DNA of 64,000 nt from Neobacillus sp. YX16 (GTDB taxonomy: Bacteria > Bacillota > Bacilli > Bacillales > Cytobacillaceae): contig NZ_CP126115.1 of the NCBI RefSeq assembly GCF_030123505.1, forward strand, positions 2,308,001-2,372,000, in the 5' to 3' direction. A program made the position numbers and the translations under genes. The stretch's first letter is position 1; each line of letters starts with the position of its first letter. A model generated the notes under the pieces. The model was not told the DNA's origin and did no database searches. It worked only from the letters and a program-made list of their open reading frames with translations. This document shows positions 51,458-59,542 of the stretch, piece by piece.

Positions 51458-53221
51458 ATGTTGAAAATTTTTAAATATCTACAGAAAAAAGAATACCTGT
51501 TAATTATGTTTAGTTTGGTATTTATTGTGACACAGGTGTATCTTGATTTGAAGCTTCCTGATTATATGCATGAAATCACCATGCTTGTACAGACGGAAGG
51601 AAGTAAGATGAGCGATGTTCTCCTTCAAGGCGGATATATGCTTTTGTGTGCTGTCGGTAGTATGATCGCTTCTATCATTGTTGGTTTCTTCGCAGCTAAA
51701 GTCGCTGCCGGTTTTTCTGTTCGCCTTAGAGCAATGGTGTTCGAGAAGACGATGTCTTTTTCAATTGAAGAAATCAACGGCTTTTCAACAGCAAGTCTGA
51801 TTACCCGATCAACGAATGATATCACCCAAATTCAACTACTTATTGCAATGGGACTACAAGTAATCGTAAAGGCCCCGATACTAGCTGTTTGGGCAGTTTT
51901 TAAGATTATGGGGAAAAGCTGGCAATGGTCGGCAGCTACAGGATTTGCTGTTTTATTCCTTGTTTTCATGCTGTGTATTCTTATTTTTGTTGCCATGCCA
52001 AAATTCAAAATTATTCAGAGTTTAACAGATAACTTGAATCGTGTAACAAGAGAAAACTTGTCAGGTATTCGTGTTGTTCATGCCTATAACGCTAGTAATT
52101 ATCAGGAGAAGAAATTTGAAGAAGCCAACAGTGCGCTTACAAATACAAATCTCTTCACTAGCCGGGCGATGGCGATTATGATGCCGACTATGGGGATCAT
52201 CATGTCAGGTATGGGTCTAGCAATCTATTGGATTGGTGCCTTCTTAATTAATGGAGCTGCACAAACGGATAAATTATCCTTGTTCTCGGATATGATTGTA
52301 TTTTCGTCTTACGCCATGCAGGTTATTATGGCCTTTATGATGCTTTCATTTGTGTTTATCATGCTTCCACGTGCTTCTGTTTCTGCAAAACGTATTAAAG
52401 AAGTGCTTGATACCGAAGCAACAATCATTGATGGAAACGTGATAGAAGGGAAAACGGGTCTTTCTGGAGAAATTGAATTCCGAAATGTAAGTTTTAAATA
52501 TCCTGATGCAGCACAGTATATCCTTCGAAATATAAGTTTCACTGCTAGTAAAGGTGAAACGGTAGCATTTATTGGCTCAACAGGCAGTGGTAAAAGTACA
52601 CTACTCAACCTAATTCCTCGCTATTTTGATGCAACAGAAGGGGAAGTGTTGGTGGATGGTGTGAACGTTAAACAATATACCCAGGATTCGTTACGCAAAA
52701 AAATCGGTTATGTATCGCAAAAAGCAGTGTTATTCAGCGGTACAGTTACTTCGAATGTTGCTTATGGGGACAATGGGGAAATTTCAGAAAATGAATCAGT
52801 TGTCAAAAAGGCCATTGATATTGCACAGGGAACTGAATTTGTTGAAAAGATGGAAGACCAGTATAACGGTGCTATTGCACAAGGCGGTACCAATATTTCT
52901 GGCGGCCAAAAACAAAGATTATCAATCGCAAGGGCAGTTTATAGAGAACCAGAAATTTATATTTTTGATGATTCATTCTCAGCGCTTGATTATAAGACCG
53001 ATCGAGTACTGCGGTCCGAACTCAAAAAAGAAACAAAAGATGCCACTACATTAATTGTGGGCCAGCGTATCGGTACCATTAAGGATGCAGATCGGATCGT
53101 GGTACTTAACGAAGGGGAAGTAGTTGGCATTGGAACACATAATGAGTTGATGCAAAATTGCAGTGTTTATCAGGAGATTGCTTATTCTCAGTTGTCAAAG
53201 GAGGAGCTTGAAATTGGTTAA
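51458..53221 (+). CDS. ABC exporter half-transporter (YheI/LmrC-like)
   Basis: 587 aa, TM domain (six helices, about 15-305) fused to a nucleotide-binding domain. Seen: Walker A GSTGSGKST, Q-loop GYVSQKAVLFSG, signature ISGGQKQRLSIARA, Walker B EIYIFDDSFSALD. The catalytic Glu after Walker B is replaced by Asp (FDDS), a degenerate site typical for one half of heterodimeric exporters. Its partner overlaps it at 53214. Probable multidrug or toxic-compound exporter. Confidence 0.92.
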   Translation: MLKIFKYLQKKEYLLIMFSLVFIVTQVYLDLKLPDYMHEITMLVQTEGSKMSDVLLQGGYMLLCAVGSMIASIIVGFFAAKVAAGFSVRLRAMVFEKTMSFSIEEINGFSTASLITRSTNDITQIQLLIAMGLQVIVKAPILAVWAVFKIMGKSWQWSAATGFAVLFLVFMLCILIFVAMPKFKIIQSLTDNLNRVTRENLSGIRVVHAYNASNYQEKKFEEANSALTNTNLFTSRAMAIMMPTMGIIMSGMGLAIYWIGAFLINGAAQTDKLSLFSDMIVFSSYAMQVIMAFMMLSFVFIMLPRASVSAKRIKEVLDTEATIIDGNVIEGKTGLSGEIEFRNVSFKYPDAAQYILRNISFTASKGETVAFIGSTGSGKSTLLNLIPRYFDATEGEVLVDGVNVKQYTQDSLRKKIGYVSQKAVLFSGTVTSNVAYGDNGEISENESVVKKAIDIAQGTEFVEKMEDQYNGAIAQGGTNISGGQKQRLSIARAVYREPEIYIFDDSFSALDYKTDRVLRSELKKETKDATTLIVGQRIGTIKDADRIVVLNEGEVVGIGTHNELMQNCSVYQEIAYSQLSKEELEIG

Positions 53222-55028
53222 GAAGAAAAGTGAAAATCGCATGAAAACCTCCCGTAGAAGCGGAGGATCTGCTGGAAAGACCATAGATTTTAAGAAAACG
53301 ATAAAGCAGCTCATCTCCTATTGTAAGGTATATTTACCAGCTATCGTCATTGCATTGATCCTTGCAATGGCAGGTGCTGTTTTCAGTATTATTGGACCAG
53401 ATCTACTTAGTGAGATTACAGATTTGATTACAGAAGGAATGATGACGAGCATTGATCTTGATGCTGTTGTCAAGGTCGCAACACTTCTGGCAATCCTTTA
53501 TGGCTTAGGGTTTGTATTTAACTATATACAAGGGTTCATTATGGCTACAGTCACGCAGCGTGTTTCAAAGAACTTACGAAGTGATCTTTCAACCAAAATT
53601 AACCGTTTACCATTAAAATACTTTGATGCAACAAGTACCGGAGACGTCCTTAGTCGTGTTACAAACGATGTAGATATGATTGGTCAAACGATGAATCAAA
53701 GTTTAAGTACTCTTGTTTCAGCAATAACTATGTTTCTTGGTACGCTCATCATGATGTTCTACACTAATTGGATCATGGCCATAGCAGCAATTTTGTCTAC
53801 TATAGTTGGGTTTGGTTTAATGACCTTCATTATTTCCAAATCGCAAAAATACTTTGCTCAGCAGCAAAAAGAGCTAGGAAAATTGAATGGTCATATAGAA
53901 GAAATTTATTCAGGCCACAATGTGGTGAAGGTTTATAACGGAGAGAAAGAAGCAAGGGAAACCTTCCATGAGATTAACACAAGACTATATACGAGCGCAT
54001 GGAAATCTCAATTCATGTCAGGGCTTATGATGCCATTAATGATGTTTGTTGGTAATTTTGGCTTTGTCGTTGTTTGTATCGTTGGGGCAGTTCTTGCCGT
54101 GAATAATATGATTTCATTTGGTGTGATTGTTGCCTTTATGCTCTATATCCGTCTGTTTACCCAGCCGCTTACCCAGCTTGCTCAGGCAGCTACAAACCTC
54201 CAGTCAACAGCAGCTGCTAGTGAACGTGTTTTTGAATTTCTCGCTGAAGAAGAAGTTGCAAATGAAAGTGATAAAAAAGAAAAGCTTGAAAATGCAATTG
54301 GTGATGTCGAGTTTAAGAATGTACGCTTTGGCTATAGTGAAGATAAAATGGTCATCAATAACTTTTCAGCTACAGCTAAGGCAGGGGAAAAAGTGGCGAT
54401 TGTCGGGCCTACAGGTGCTGGGAAGACAACATTGGTTAACCTGCTAATGCGTTTCTATGAATACAACGGTGGTGAAATATTGATTGACGGTGTTCCAATC
54501 AATACATTAACTCGGGAAAACATTCATGGTCTATTTAGTATGGTGCTACAAGATACCTGGCTTTTCGAAGGAACGATTCGTGAAAATATTGTTTATTCAA
54601 GAGATGGAGTAAGTGATGAAGAGGTAGAGGCTGCCTGCAAATCAGTGGGGCTGCACCACTTTATTAAAACCCTGCCAATGGGATATGATACGATTCTCGA
54701 CGATAAAGCAAATCTTTCAGCTGGGCAAAAACAGCTTATTACCATTGCAAGGGCGATGATTGATAATAAACCATTACTAATTTTAGATGAGGCGACAAGT
54801 TCGGTGGATACTCGAACAGAAGTATTGATTCAACGGGCAATGGATAAATTAACTGTCGGAAAAACTTCATTTGTCATTGCTCACCGACTTTCTACTATTA
54901 AAAATGCAGACTTAATCCTTGTGATGAAGGATGGAGACATAATTGAAAGTGGAAATCATGAAGAACTACTTTCGAAAAATGGCTTTTATGCTGAGCTATA
55001 TAATAGTCAGTTTGAAAATGCATCCTAA
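53214..55028 (+). CDS. ABC exporter half-transporter (YheH/LmrD-like)
   Basis: About 604 aa. TTG 53214, 7 nt after AAAGGAGGAG, is the start; it overlaps the previous stop by 8 bp. Seen: basic N-terminal tail, six TM helices, Walker A GPTGAGKTT, signature LSAGQKQLITIARA and Walker B LLILDEATSSVD with the canonical Glu, H-loop VIAHRLST. So this half carries the consensus catalytic Glu and pairs with the degenerate half at 51458. Signature reads LSAGQ in place of LSGGQ. Confidence 0.92.
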   Translation: MVKKKSENRMKTSRRSGGSAGKTIDFKKTIKQLISYCKVYLPAIVIALILAMAGAVFSIIGPDLLSEITDLITEGMMTSIDLDAVVKVATLLAILYGLGFVFNYIQGFIMATVTQRVSKNLRSDLSTKINRLPLKYFDATSTGDVLSRVTNDVDMIGQTMNQSLSTLVSAITMFLGTLIMMFYTNWIMAIAAILSTIVGFGLMTFIISKSQKYFAQQQKELGKLNGHIEEIYSGHNVVKVYNGEKEARETFHEINTRLYTSAWKSQFMSGLMMPLMMFVGNFGFVVVCIVGAVLAVNNMISFGVIVAFMLYIRLFTQPLTQLAQAATNLQSTAAASERVFEFLAEEEVANESDKKEKLENAIGDVEFKNVRFGYSEDKMVINNFSATAKAGEKVAIVGPTGAGKTTLVNLLMRFYEYNGGEILIDGVPINTLTRENIHGLFSMVLQDTWLFEGTIRENIVYSRDGVSDEEVEAACKSVGLHHFIKTLPMGYDTILDDKANLSAGQKQLITIARAMIDNKPLLILDEATSSVDTRTEVLIQRAMDKLTVGKTSFVIAHRLSTIKNADLILVMKDGDIIESGNHEELLSKNGFYAELYNSQFENAS

Positions 55029-55047
55029 TATGTATCTATAAAAAGAT

Positions 55048-55091
55048 AAATAAATCGCTGGAGAAAAATTTTTCTCCGGCGATTTATTTTT
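55048..55091 (+). terminator. Strong terminator after ABC exporter operon
   Basis: AAATAAATCGCTGGAGAAA paired with TTTCTCCGGCGATTTATTT (one mismatch) and T-run. Confidence 0.9.
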
Positions 55092-55168
55092 ATGGACTTA
55101 TTTATGATATATACCCTTACCCCTACATATTATTTATTAATTAACAAAGGGATAATGGGGGGATTTCG

Positions 55169-55372
55169 ATGGATATCCATAAATGTCCGGAATGTATGGC
55201 ATTAAGAATGTTCGAGGAAGGTAGATGTACAAATTGTGGGTATTGTTCCAGTATTAGAGCATCAATAAATAAACTGTATTCTCAAAAAAAGAATAATAAA
55301 TACCAAGAATACGACACAATAAAAAGGGTAGGTGAAAAGAGGATTAGTTTAGTGAGGTCATTAAAACGGTAA
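55169..55372 (+). CDS. Zinc-ribbon microprotein
   Basis: 67 aa; ATG 55169 after GGGGGG. Two CxxC pairs, CPECMALRMFEEGRCTNCG, form a zinc ribbon of the rubredoxin-knuckle type at the N-terminus; the rest is basic and helical (KKNNKYQEY...KRISLVRSLKR). Extra Cys in GYCSS. No function recognised; may bind nucleic acid. Convergent with the GH27 gene. Confidence 0.7.
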   Translation: MDIHKCPECMALRMFEEGRCTNCGYCSSIRASINKLYSQKKNNKYQEYDTIKRVGEKRISLVRSLKR

Positions 55373-55411
55373 GGGGAAGGGGAATTAAAGATGTCTCCCC
55401 CTCATAGAAAT

Positions 55412-57418
55412 TTAAGCAACTGTCCTTTGCGGTATACTAGATTTTGAATCTTTAAATCTGTCCTTAGCAATAGTATAGAATTTTGAAATGATTAGTAGAA
55501 ACAAAAATACAATCAGTGCTGCCACCTGGGCAGGGGATTGTTTTTCCGTCGTAGTCTCAAAGGAATTTGTGCTTTCGCCTATTGTGTTGTGTGCTGTTAT
55601 AAAATACGAATACGTGTTGCCAGTGTAGCGCTTAGCACTTTTATCTAGAAAGTTTGTCGCAGTTAGATTTTCTGCGATAGGTTTGTAATCACTGCTCACT
55701 CCAAATCCATTAACCTTCTTGCGGTAGACTGTATAGGAGGTTGCACCAAATGATGGATTCCAGGTAAGTGAAACTGAATCTGTATTACTTCTGTTTGCCA
55801 TAATTCCACTTGGTTTGGCTGGGGTAGTTGTTAGTTCAGTATGAAAGGAATAGATGCCGACCTGAGTTTCCTTGCCACCTGACACAGATGATACCCTCCA
55901 GTAGTAAAGTGTATCCTTATCAAGTTCCTCTACATTTACAGTTGGGATAGAAACGATTTGATCAAAGATTATATTTTTCATGCTTGAATCTGTTGCCATC
56001 TGTACATTGTAACTTTCAGCACTGGTTTGTGCGCTCCATTTGAACGTAAGATTGGCAGGATTAACCTCAATTGCACCACTTTTCGGCGAGACTGTAAGCG
56101 AAGAAGCTGGAACTACATGAATCATACGAGAATCATGCGTGTGAAGCTTTGCTGTAAAACCTTTTTCCGTACTTCCTAAATCTTGATGGCTCCACAAATC
56201 ACGCACGAAAGCGGATCTCTTGAATCCTAAATCTTCCCATTTGACACTTACATTTTGAGTAGAAGAGCCGGTATTAAAGAGTGCTATATTGTATGAACCG
56301 TCTGGAAGGGATTGATAGAATACTTGAGAGTCCGTCTCTTTGTATAAACGTTTTCCTGCCACACCACTTTGGTTTACTCCAATGATCTCGTCATTTGTTA
56401 AAAGATTAACCCCGTAATCATCCAGCTTTGACAGGTCATTTCCAATTACAAACTGAGATGCGGCAATCGCCCATAGTGATACGTAAGAACGTTTTTCATC
56501 ATTTGAAATCCCATCCTTACTTCCGTTTGCGACATTTAGTGAATCAAAGTCATTCCAGCTACCTGGCTGAGCATGTTGCTGCCACTCAGCGGCGTCATCA
56601 AACCTTCTTGATATCTTTTTCCAAGAGACAAGGTAAGGCGTCCCATAGGCTTCCACATCGTGATCCGTCCGCCAACCATTGGATAAGCTTTTCCAAGTAT
56701 CAATGTGGTTGATATCAAGATTATTAGACAACTCCACATGAATCGGTCTGCCGGTTTTCTTCAATGCCTTAGCCCATACCTCAACATCTGCTATATCCTG
56801 GTTCCGAACACCATCAATTTTTAGGTAATCAATTCCATAGGAAGCAAACAGCCTAGCCCAGGAATCAATATATTCCTGCGCCCCGGGCTTTGAATAATCA
56901 ATGGCATACATTTTGTCAAAATTAAAATTTTTCTTTTCGCCTTTGCTAAGATCCACGATATCTTTTGCGTGGTACGGAGTTCCTTCGATCGGAGTATTTT
57001 GATCCACCGCTGCTTTTGGGATACCAAGGGTAACATAGTGGCCGAACTTCAAACCCTTATTATGGATGTAGTCCCCAAGAGCTTTCATACCATTTGGGAA
57101 TTTCTTTGGGTCTACCGCCCATCTGCCATATTCATCAACGGTAGTCCTCCAATCCAACATATAATAATCATCAAGGTTAACATATTCATATCCGTGCGAC
57201 TTAAATTTCGCTGCCATTACATCAGCAGCGGCCTTGATTTTTTCCTCTGTTGGCTTTTTACGAATGGAACTCCAGCTGCTCCAGCCCATAAATGGACGGT
57301 CTGCCAGCTCATTATAGGAAGATGCACTCGCTTCTTGTGGAGTTATGATGGAAACGGTAAAAATACCAGTTAACAGTATTGAGCTGGAAACAATAGTCGA
57401 GATTACTTTTTTCAGCAT
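55412..57418 (-). CDS. Secreted, membrane-anchored GH27 glycoside hydrolase (alpha-galactosidase type)
   Basis: 668 aa. Signal peptide (about 1-33, ending PQEASASS), then a GH27 catalytic barrel (about 35-330): MGWSSWSSIRKKP, YVNLDDYYMLDWR, nucleophile in YLKIDGVRN, acid/base candidate in GWRTDHDVEAYG, FVIGNDLSKLDD. C-terminal beta domain (about 345-435), two fibronectin-III-like modules (about 440-530 and 535-630), and one terminal TM helix (VAALIVFLFLLIISKFY) with a short basic tail. GH27 enzymes hydrolyse alpha-galactosides or alpha-N-acetylgalactosaminides; isomaltodextranases and beta-L-arabinopyranosidases also occur, so substrate is open. No LPXTG: anchorage is by the TM helix. Confidence 0.9.
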   Translation of the reverse strand: MLKKVISTIVSSSILLTGIFTVSIITPQEASASSYNELADRPFMGWSSWSSIRKKPTEEKIKAAADVMAAKFKSHGYEYVNLDDYYMLDWRTTVDEYGRWAVDPKKFPNGMKALGDYIHNKGLKFGHYVTLGIPKAAVDQNTPIEGTPYHAKDIVDLSKGEKKNFNFDKMYAIDYSKPGAQEYIDSWARLFASYGIDYLKIDGVRNQDIADVEVWAKALKKTGRPIHVELSNNLDINHIDTWKSLSNGWRTDHDVEAYGTPYLVSWKKISRRFDDAAEWQQHAQPGSWNDFDSLNVANGSKDGISNDEKRSYVSLWAIAASQFVIGNDLSKLDDYGVNLLTNDEIIGVNQSGVAGKRLYKETDSQVFYQSLPDGSYNIALFNTGSSTQNVSVKWEDLGFKRSAFVRDLWSHQDLGSTEKGFTAKLHTHDSRMIHVVPASSLTVSPKSGAIEVNPANLTFKWSAQTSAESYNVQMATDSSMKNIIFDQIVSIPTVNVEELDKDTLYYWRVSSVSGGKETQVGIYSFHTELTTTPAKPSGIMANRSNTDSVSLTWNPSFGATSYTVYRKKVNGFGVSSDYKPIAENLTATNFLDKSAKRYTGNTYSYFITAHNTIGESTNSFETTTEKQSPAQVAALIVFLFLLIISKFYTIAKDRFKDSKSSIPQRTVA

Positions 57419-57580
57419 AAATGCCTCCTCAAAATAGTATAATACTTGAAAAATTAGAAATTAAGTCATTAGTACTATATTAATATAGAAAACTCTAAAT
57501 ATTAATGAGTAATATGTTCCAGCTGAAATTGCAGTCTTTGATACAGGGGGAGAATGTGGTACTCCATCACTCCCAATAAA

Positions 57581-57630
57581 AAAGTGCCAGGCACCCCAAA
57601 ATTTCTGGAAGGTTCCTAGCACTTCTTTTT
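57581..57630 (-). terminator. Terminator after EamA gene
   Basis: Minus strand: AAGTGCTAGG and CCTGGCACTT pair, followed by TTTTTATT. The GTGCCTGGCAC core is seen in many Bacillus intergenic hairpins. Confidence 0.65.
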
Positions 57631-57664
57631 ACTTCATGTGACCTCTACATCCGGACTGCTAATC

Positions 57665-58582
57665 CTAAGAGGCAGATTCCAATTCTAACGATGTAGACTT
57701 TTTCTTCTTCTTAGTATGAGATATCTTCAGATTTCCTGCTACAATTCCACCCAATATTAAAACAACCCCAAGCCATTGGGACATACTTACGTGTTCTGAT
57801 AAGACTATCGAGGATAATATTACTGCTATTGGAAGTTCAGAGGACGTTAAAATGGTCCCAAGACCTGGTCCAACATGTGGCATCCCGATGGTAAATAAAA
57901 TCGGCGGCAAGACTACTCCTAGTAGACCAAGATAAAAACCGTATGGTGCAATTTCCATTAAAACTGGTAATTGCAGCAACCCTGTTGGCGGACTAAGGAT
58001 AAAAACAGTAATCATACCACCAGTGGTAAATAGGGCACTCTTTTGCACCACTGGTGTATCTTTTTCAACAGAACTGCTAACAAAGATAAAAGTGGTATAG
58101 GTCAAAGCGGAAAGCATTCCCCATCCGATTCCTTGCCAAGTTATGTCTTCAAGGCCCACTCCAATGATTCCAGACGCAAAAATGGAACCAATAATTAGAA
58201 TACCAATAGAAACAATTTTTCCAAGTGTTGGTGGCTTTTTATTAAATACCCACTCAAATAAGCTGCCAATCCAGACGAATTGAAATAAAAAGATAATCGC
58301 AAGCGAAGCGTTAAGTGATTGCAGTGATTGGTAATAAAATAGACTTGTTAAACCAAGTGGAATACCTGATATAAGTAATTTGCCTATTTTCGGCAGTGTC
58401 AGTTTTTTCTTTTTTGAAAAAAGAGCTGCTATCCAGATTAAAAGAGTCCCCATTAAGAATTGGCTTCCTGTCACCTCGCTGCTAGTAAAGCCAGCGGAAT
58501 AAGCAAGCTTTACAAAAGTTGATAAGGCTCCGTAACAGCAGCCTCCTATTAATACAATTAGTGCATATTGCCAAGTTTTCAT
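57665..58582 (-). CDS. EamA/DMT-superfamily transporter
   Basis: 305-aa, ten-TM drug/metabolite transporter with two EamA repeats (about 6-135 and 150-285). Seen: YSAGFTSSEVTGSQFLMG, YYQSLQSLNASLAIIFLFQFVWIG (the classic end of repeat 1), and LTSSELPIAVILSSIVLSEHVS in repeat 2. Short basic C-terminus. Preceded by a leader with a strong terminator (58614-58650), so expression is set by attenuation. Substrate unknown. Confidence 0.88.
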   Translation of the reverse strand: MKTWQYALIVLIGGCCYGALSTFVKLAYSAGFTSSEVTGSQFLMGTLLIWIAALFSKKKKLTLPKIGKLLISGIPLGLTSLFYYQSLQSLNASLAIIFLFQFVWIGSLFEWVFNKKPPTLGKIVSIGILIIGSIFASGIIGVGLEDITWQGIGWGMLSALTYTTFIFVSSSVEKDTPVVQKSALFTTGGMITVFILSPPTGLLQLPVLMEIAPYGFYLGLLGVVLPPILFTIGMPHVGPGLGTILTSSELPIAVILSSIVLSEHVSMSQWLGVVLILGGIVAGNLKISHTKKKKKSTSLELESAS

Positions 58583-58613
58583 GTTTTTTCCCCTTTCATT
58601 CTAAAAAAACAAA

Positions 58614-58744
58614 CAAAAAAGCCACACAGCTATATAAGAGCTGTGTGGCGAAAATAGAGATTTCTCTAGAAAAGTCCACAAACAAATGATTTTTGTTATT
58701 CCATTTACCTTTGTCATATTAAATCAAATCATTACGAATGTCAA
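58614..58744 (-). promoter_or_regulatory. Promoter and transcription attenuator upstream of the EamA gene
   Basis: Minus strand: TTGACA (58744-58739), 17 bp, TAATAT (58721-58716). A leader of about 60 nt follows with small hairpins AAATG/CATTT and TAGAG-AAAT-CTCTA, then terminator GCCACACAGCT/AGCTGTGTGGC with a U-tract. TGTGG before the middle hairpin can pair with CCACA of the terminator 5' arm, giving an exclusive antiterminator. Ligand or effector unknown. Confidence 0.65.
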
Positions 58745-58762
58745 TAAAAAACAATGGGTTAA

Positions 58763-58829
58763 TAATATAAAGTTTGCAAAAATATAAAATAACAATACTA
58801 TTTATAAGCGTAATATTTGCCATAGTGCC
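58763..58829 (-). pseudogene. Remnant of an AEC permease C-terminus
   Basis: Minus-strand translation gives GTMANITLINSIVILYFCK, matching ATMSNITMLVSIVILYLFA at the end of the intact AEC gene at 13660. DNA similarity extends through the shared AAAGTTTGCAAAAA at the 3' end. Nothing further upstream matches, so only about 22 codons remain. Confidence 0.75.
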
Positions 58830-58978
58830 AAAAAAAACTAAAAAACAGAAAAATATAATAATATTTTTAAAACCAACTTGACACATATGAATTATAAGGA
58901 TTAATATAAAAATATTAAAACTTTATTAGCTGGCATTACTTAATGTTAATACAAATATCAAACGCTGATTGGTCAACC

Positions 58979-59043
58979 AAAAGCACGTATCCCTTTCATC
59001 ATTCAAGTTTTGAATGCTCCGAAAGGGTTTCGTGCTTTTTTTT
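58979..59043 (+). terminator. Long terminator hairpin in the decayed region
   Basis: AAAAGCACG, CCCTTTC and ATTCAA pair with TTGAAT, GAAAGGG and CGTGCTTTT, followed by more T. The gene it served is no longer recognisable. The 150 bp before it (58830-58978) hold nothing I can identify. Confidence 0.85.
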
Positions 59044-59059
59044 GTTACATGAAGCTTGA

Positions 59060-59485
59060 TATGATGAAGAACAATCAAAAATAGCTCCTATAATTTATGC
59101 GACGTTGTTTATTGTAATCATCAATACGTTGACTGGCGTACTTGCTGTTGAGCAGGACAAAATTCGAGCTGCCAAAAGCATGGGGGCATCTGAATGGCAA
59201 ATCCTGGTGCATGTGATTATTCCAGCATCAATGCCATACATCTTCACTGGAGTTAGATTAGCAATGGGTACTTCGTTCATGGCTATTGTCGGGGCAGAAA
59301 TGATTGCGGCTAACGAAGGGGTAGGATATTTAATCTGGAATTCTCGCTTGTTTTTCCGTACGGATTGGATATTCGTTGGTTTAATCAGCCTTGGATTGAT
59401 GGGCTTCTTAACCGATCGGGTCGTTGAATGGTTTGGCAGGAAGGTATTGTATCGTTATGGAGTCATTGGTTCAAAAGTAAATTAA
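59060..59485 (+). pseudogene. 3' remnant of a nitrate/sulfonate/taurine-type ABC permease
   Basis: About 140 codons of a SsuC/TauC-family permease, starting at DEEQSKIAPIIY (equivalent to the E-x-SKI segment in mid-protein) and continuing through NTLTGVLAVEQDKIRAAKSMGASEWQILVHVIIPASMPYIFTG (the EAA loop and next helix) to the normal C-terminus. Full proteins are about 250-280 aa. A stop at 59057 and the terminator at 59043 lie immediately upstream, and the N-terminal half plus binding-protein and ATPase genes are gone. TTG 59105 could start a 126-aa fragment, but it could not form a working permease. Confidence 0.78.
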
Positions 59486-59542
59486 CAATATTAAAATCTA
59501 TTTCATTCAAAGATTACTAAAATTCTAGGAGGAAGATATTAT

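Noticed and set aside
57581..57630. GTGCCTGGCAC hairpin as a mobile repeat
   Set aside because: It has a T-run on the minus strand directly after the EamA gene and is explained as its terminator; only one copy was found in the window.
58605..58719. Possible leader peptide in front of the EamA gene (minus strand, about 38 codons)
   Set aside because: Its ATG overlaps the -10 hexamer, so it would not be in the transcript; no SD.
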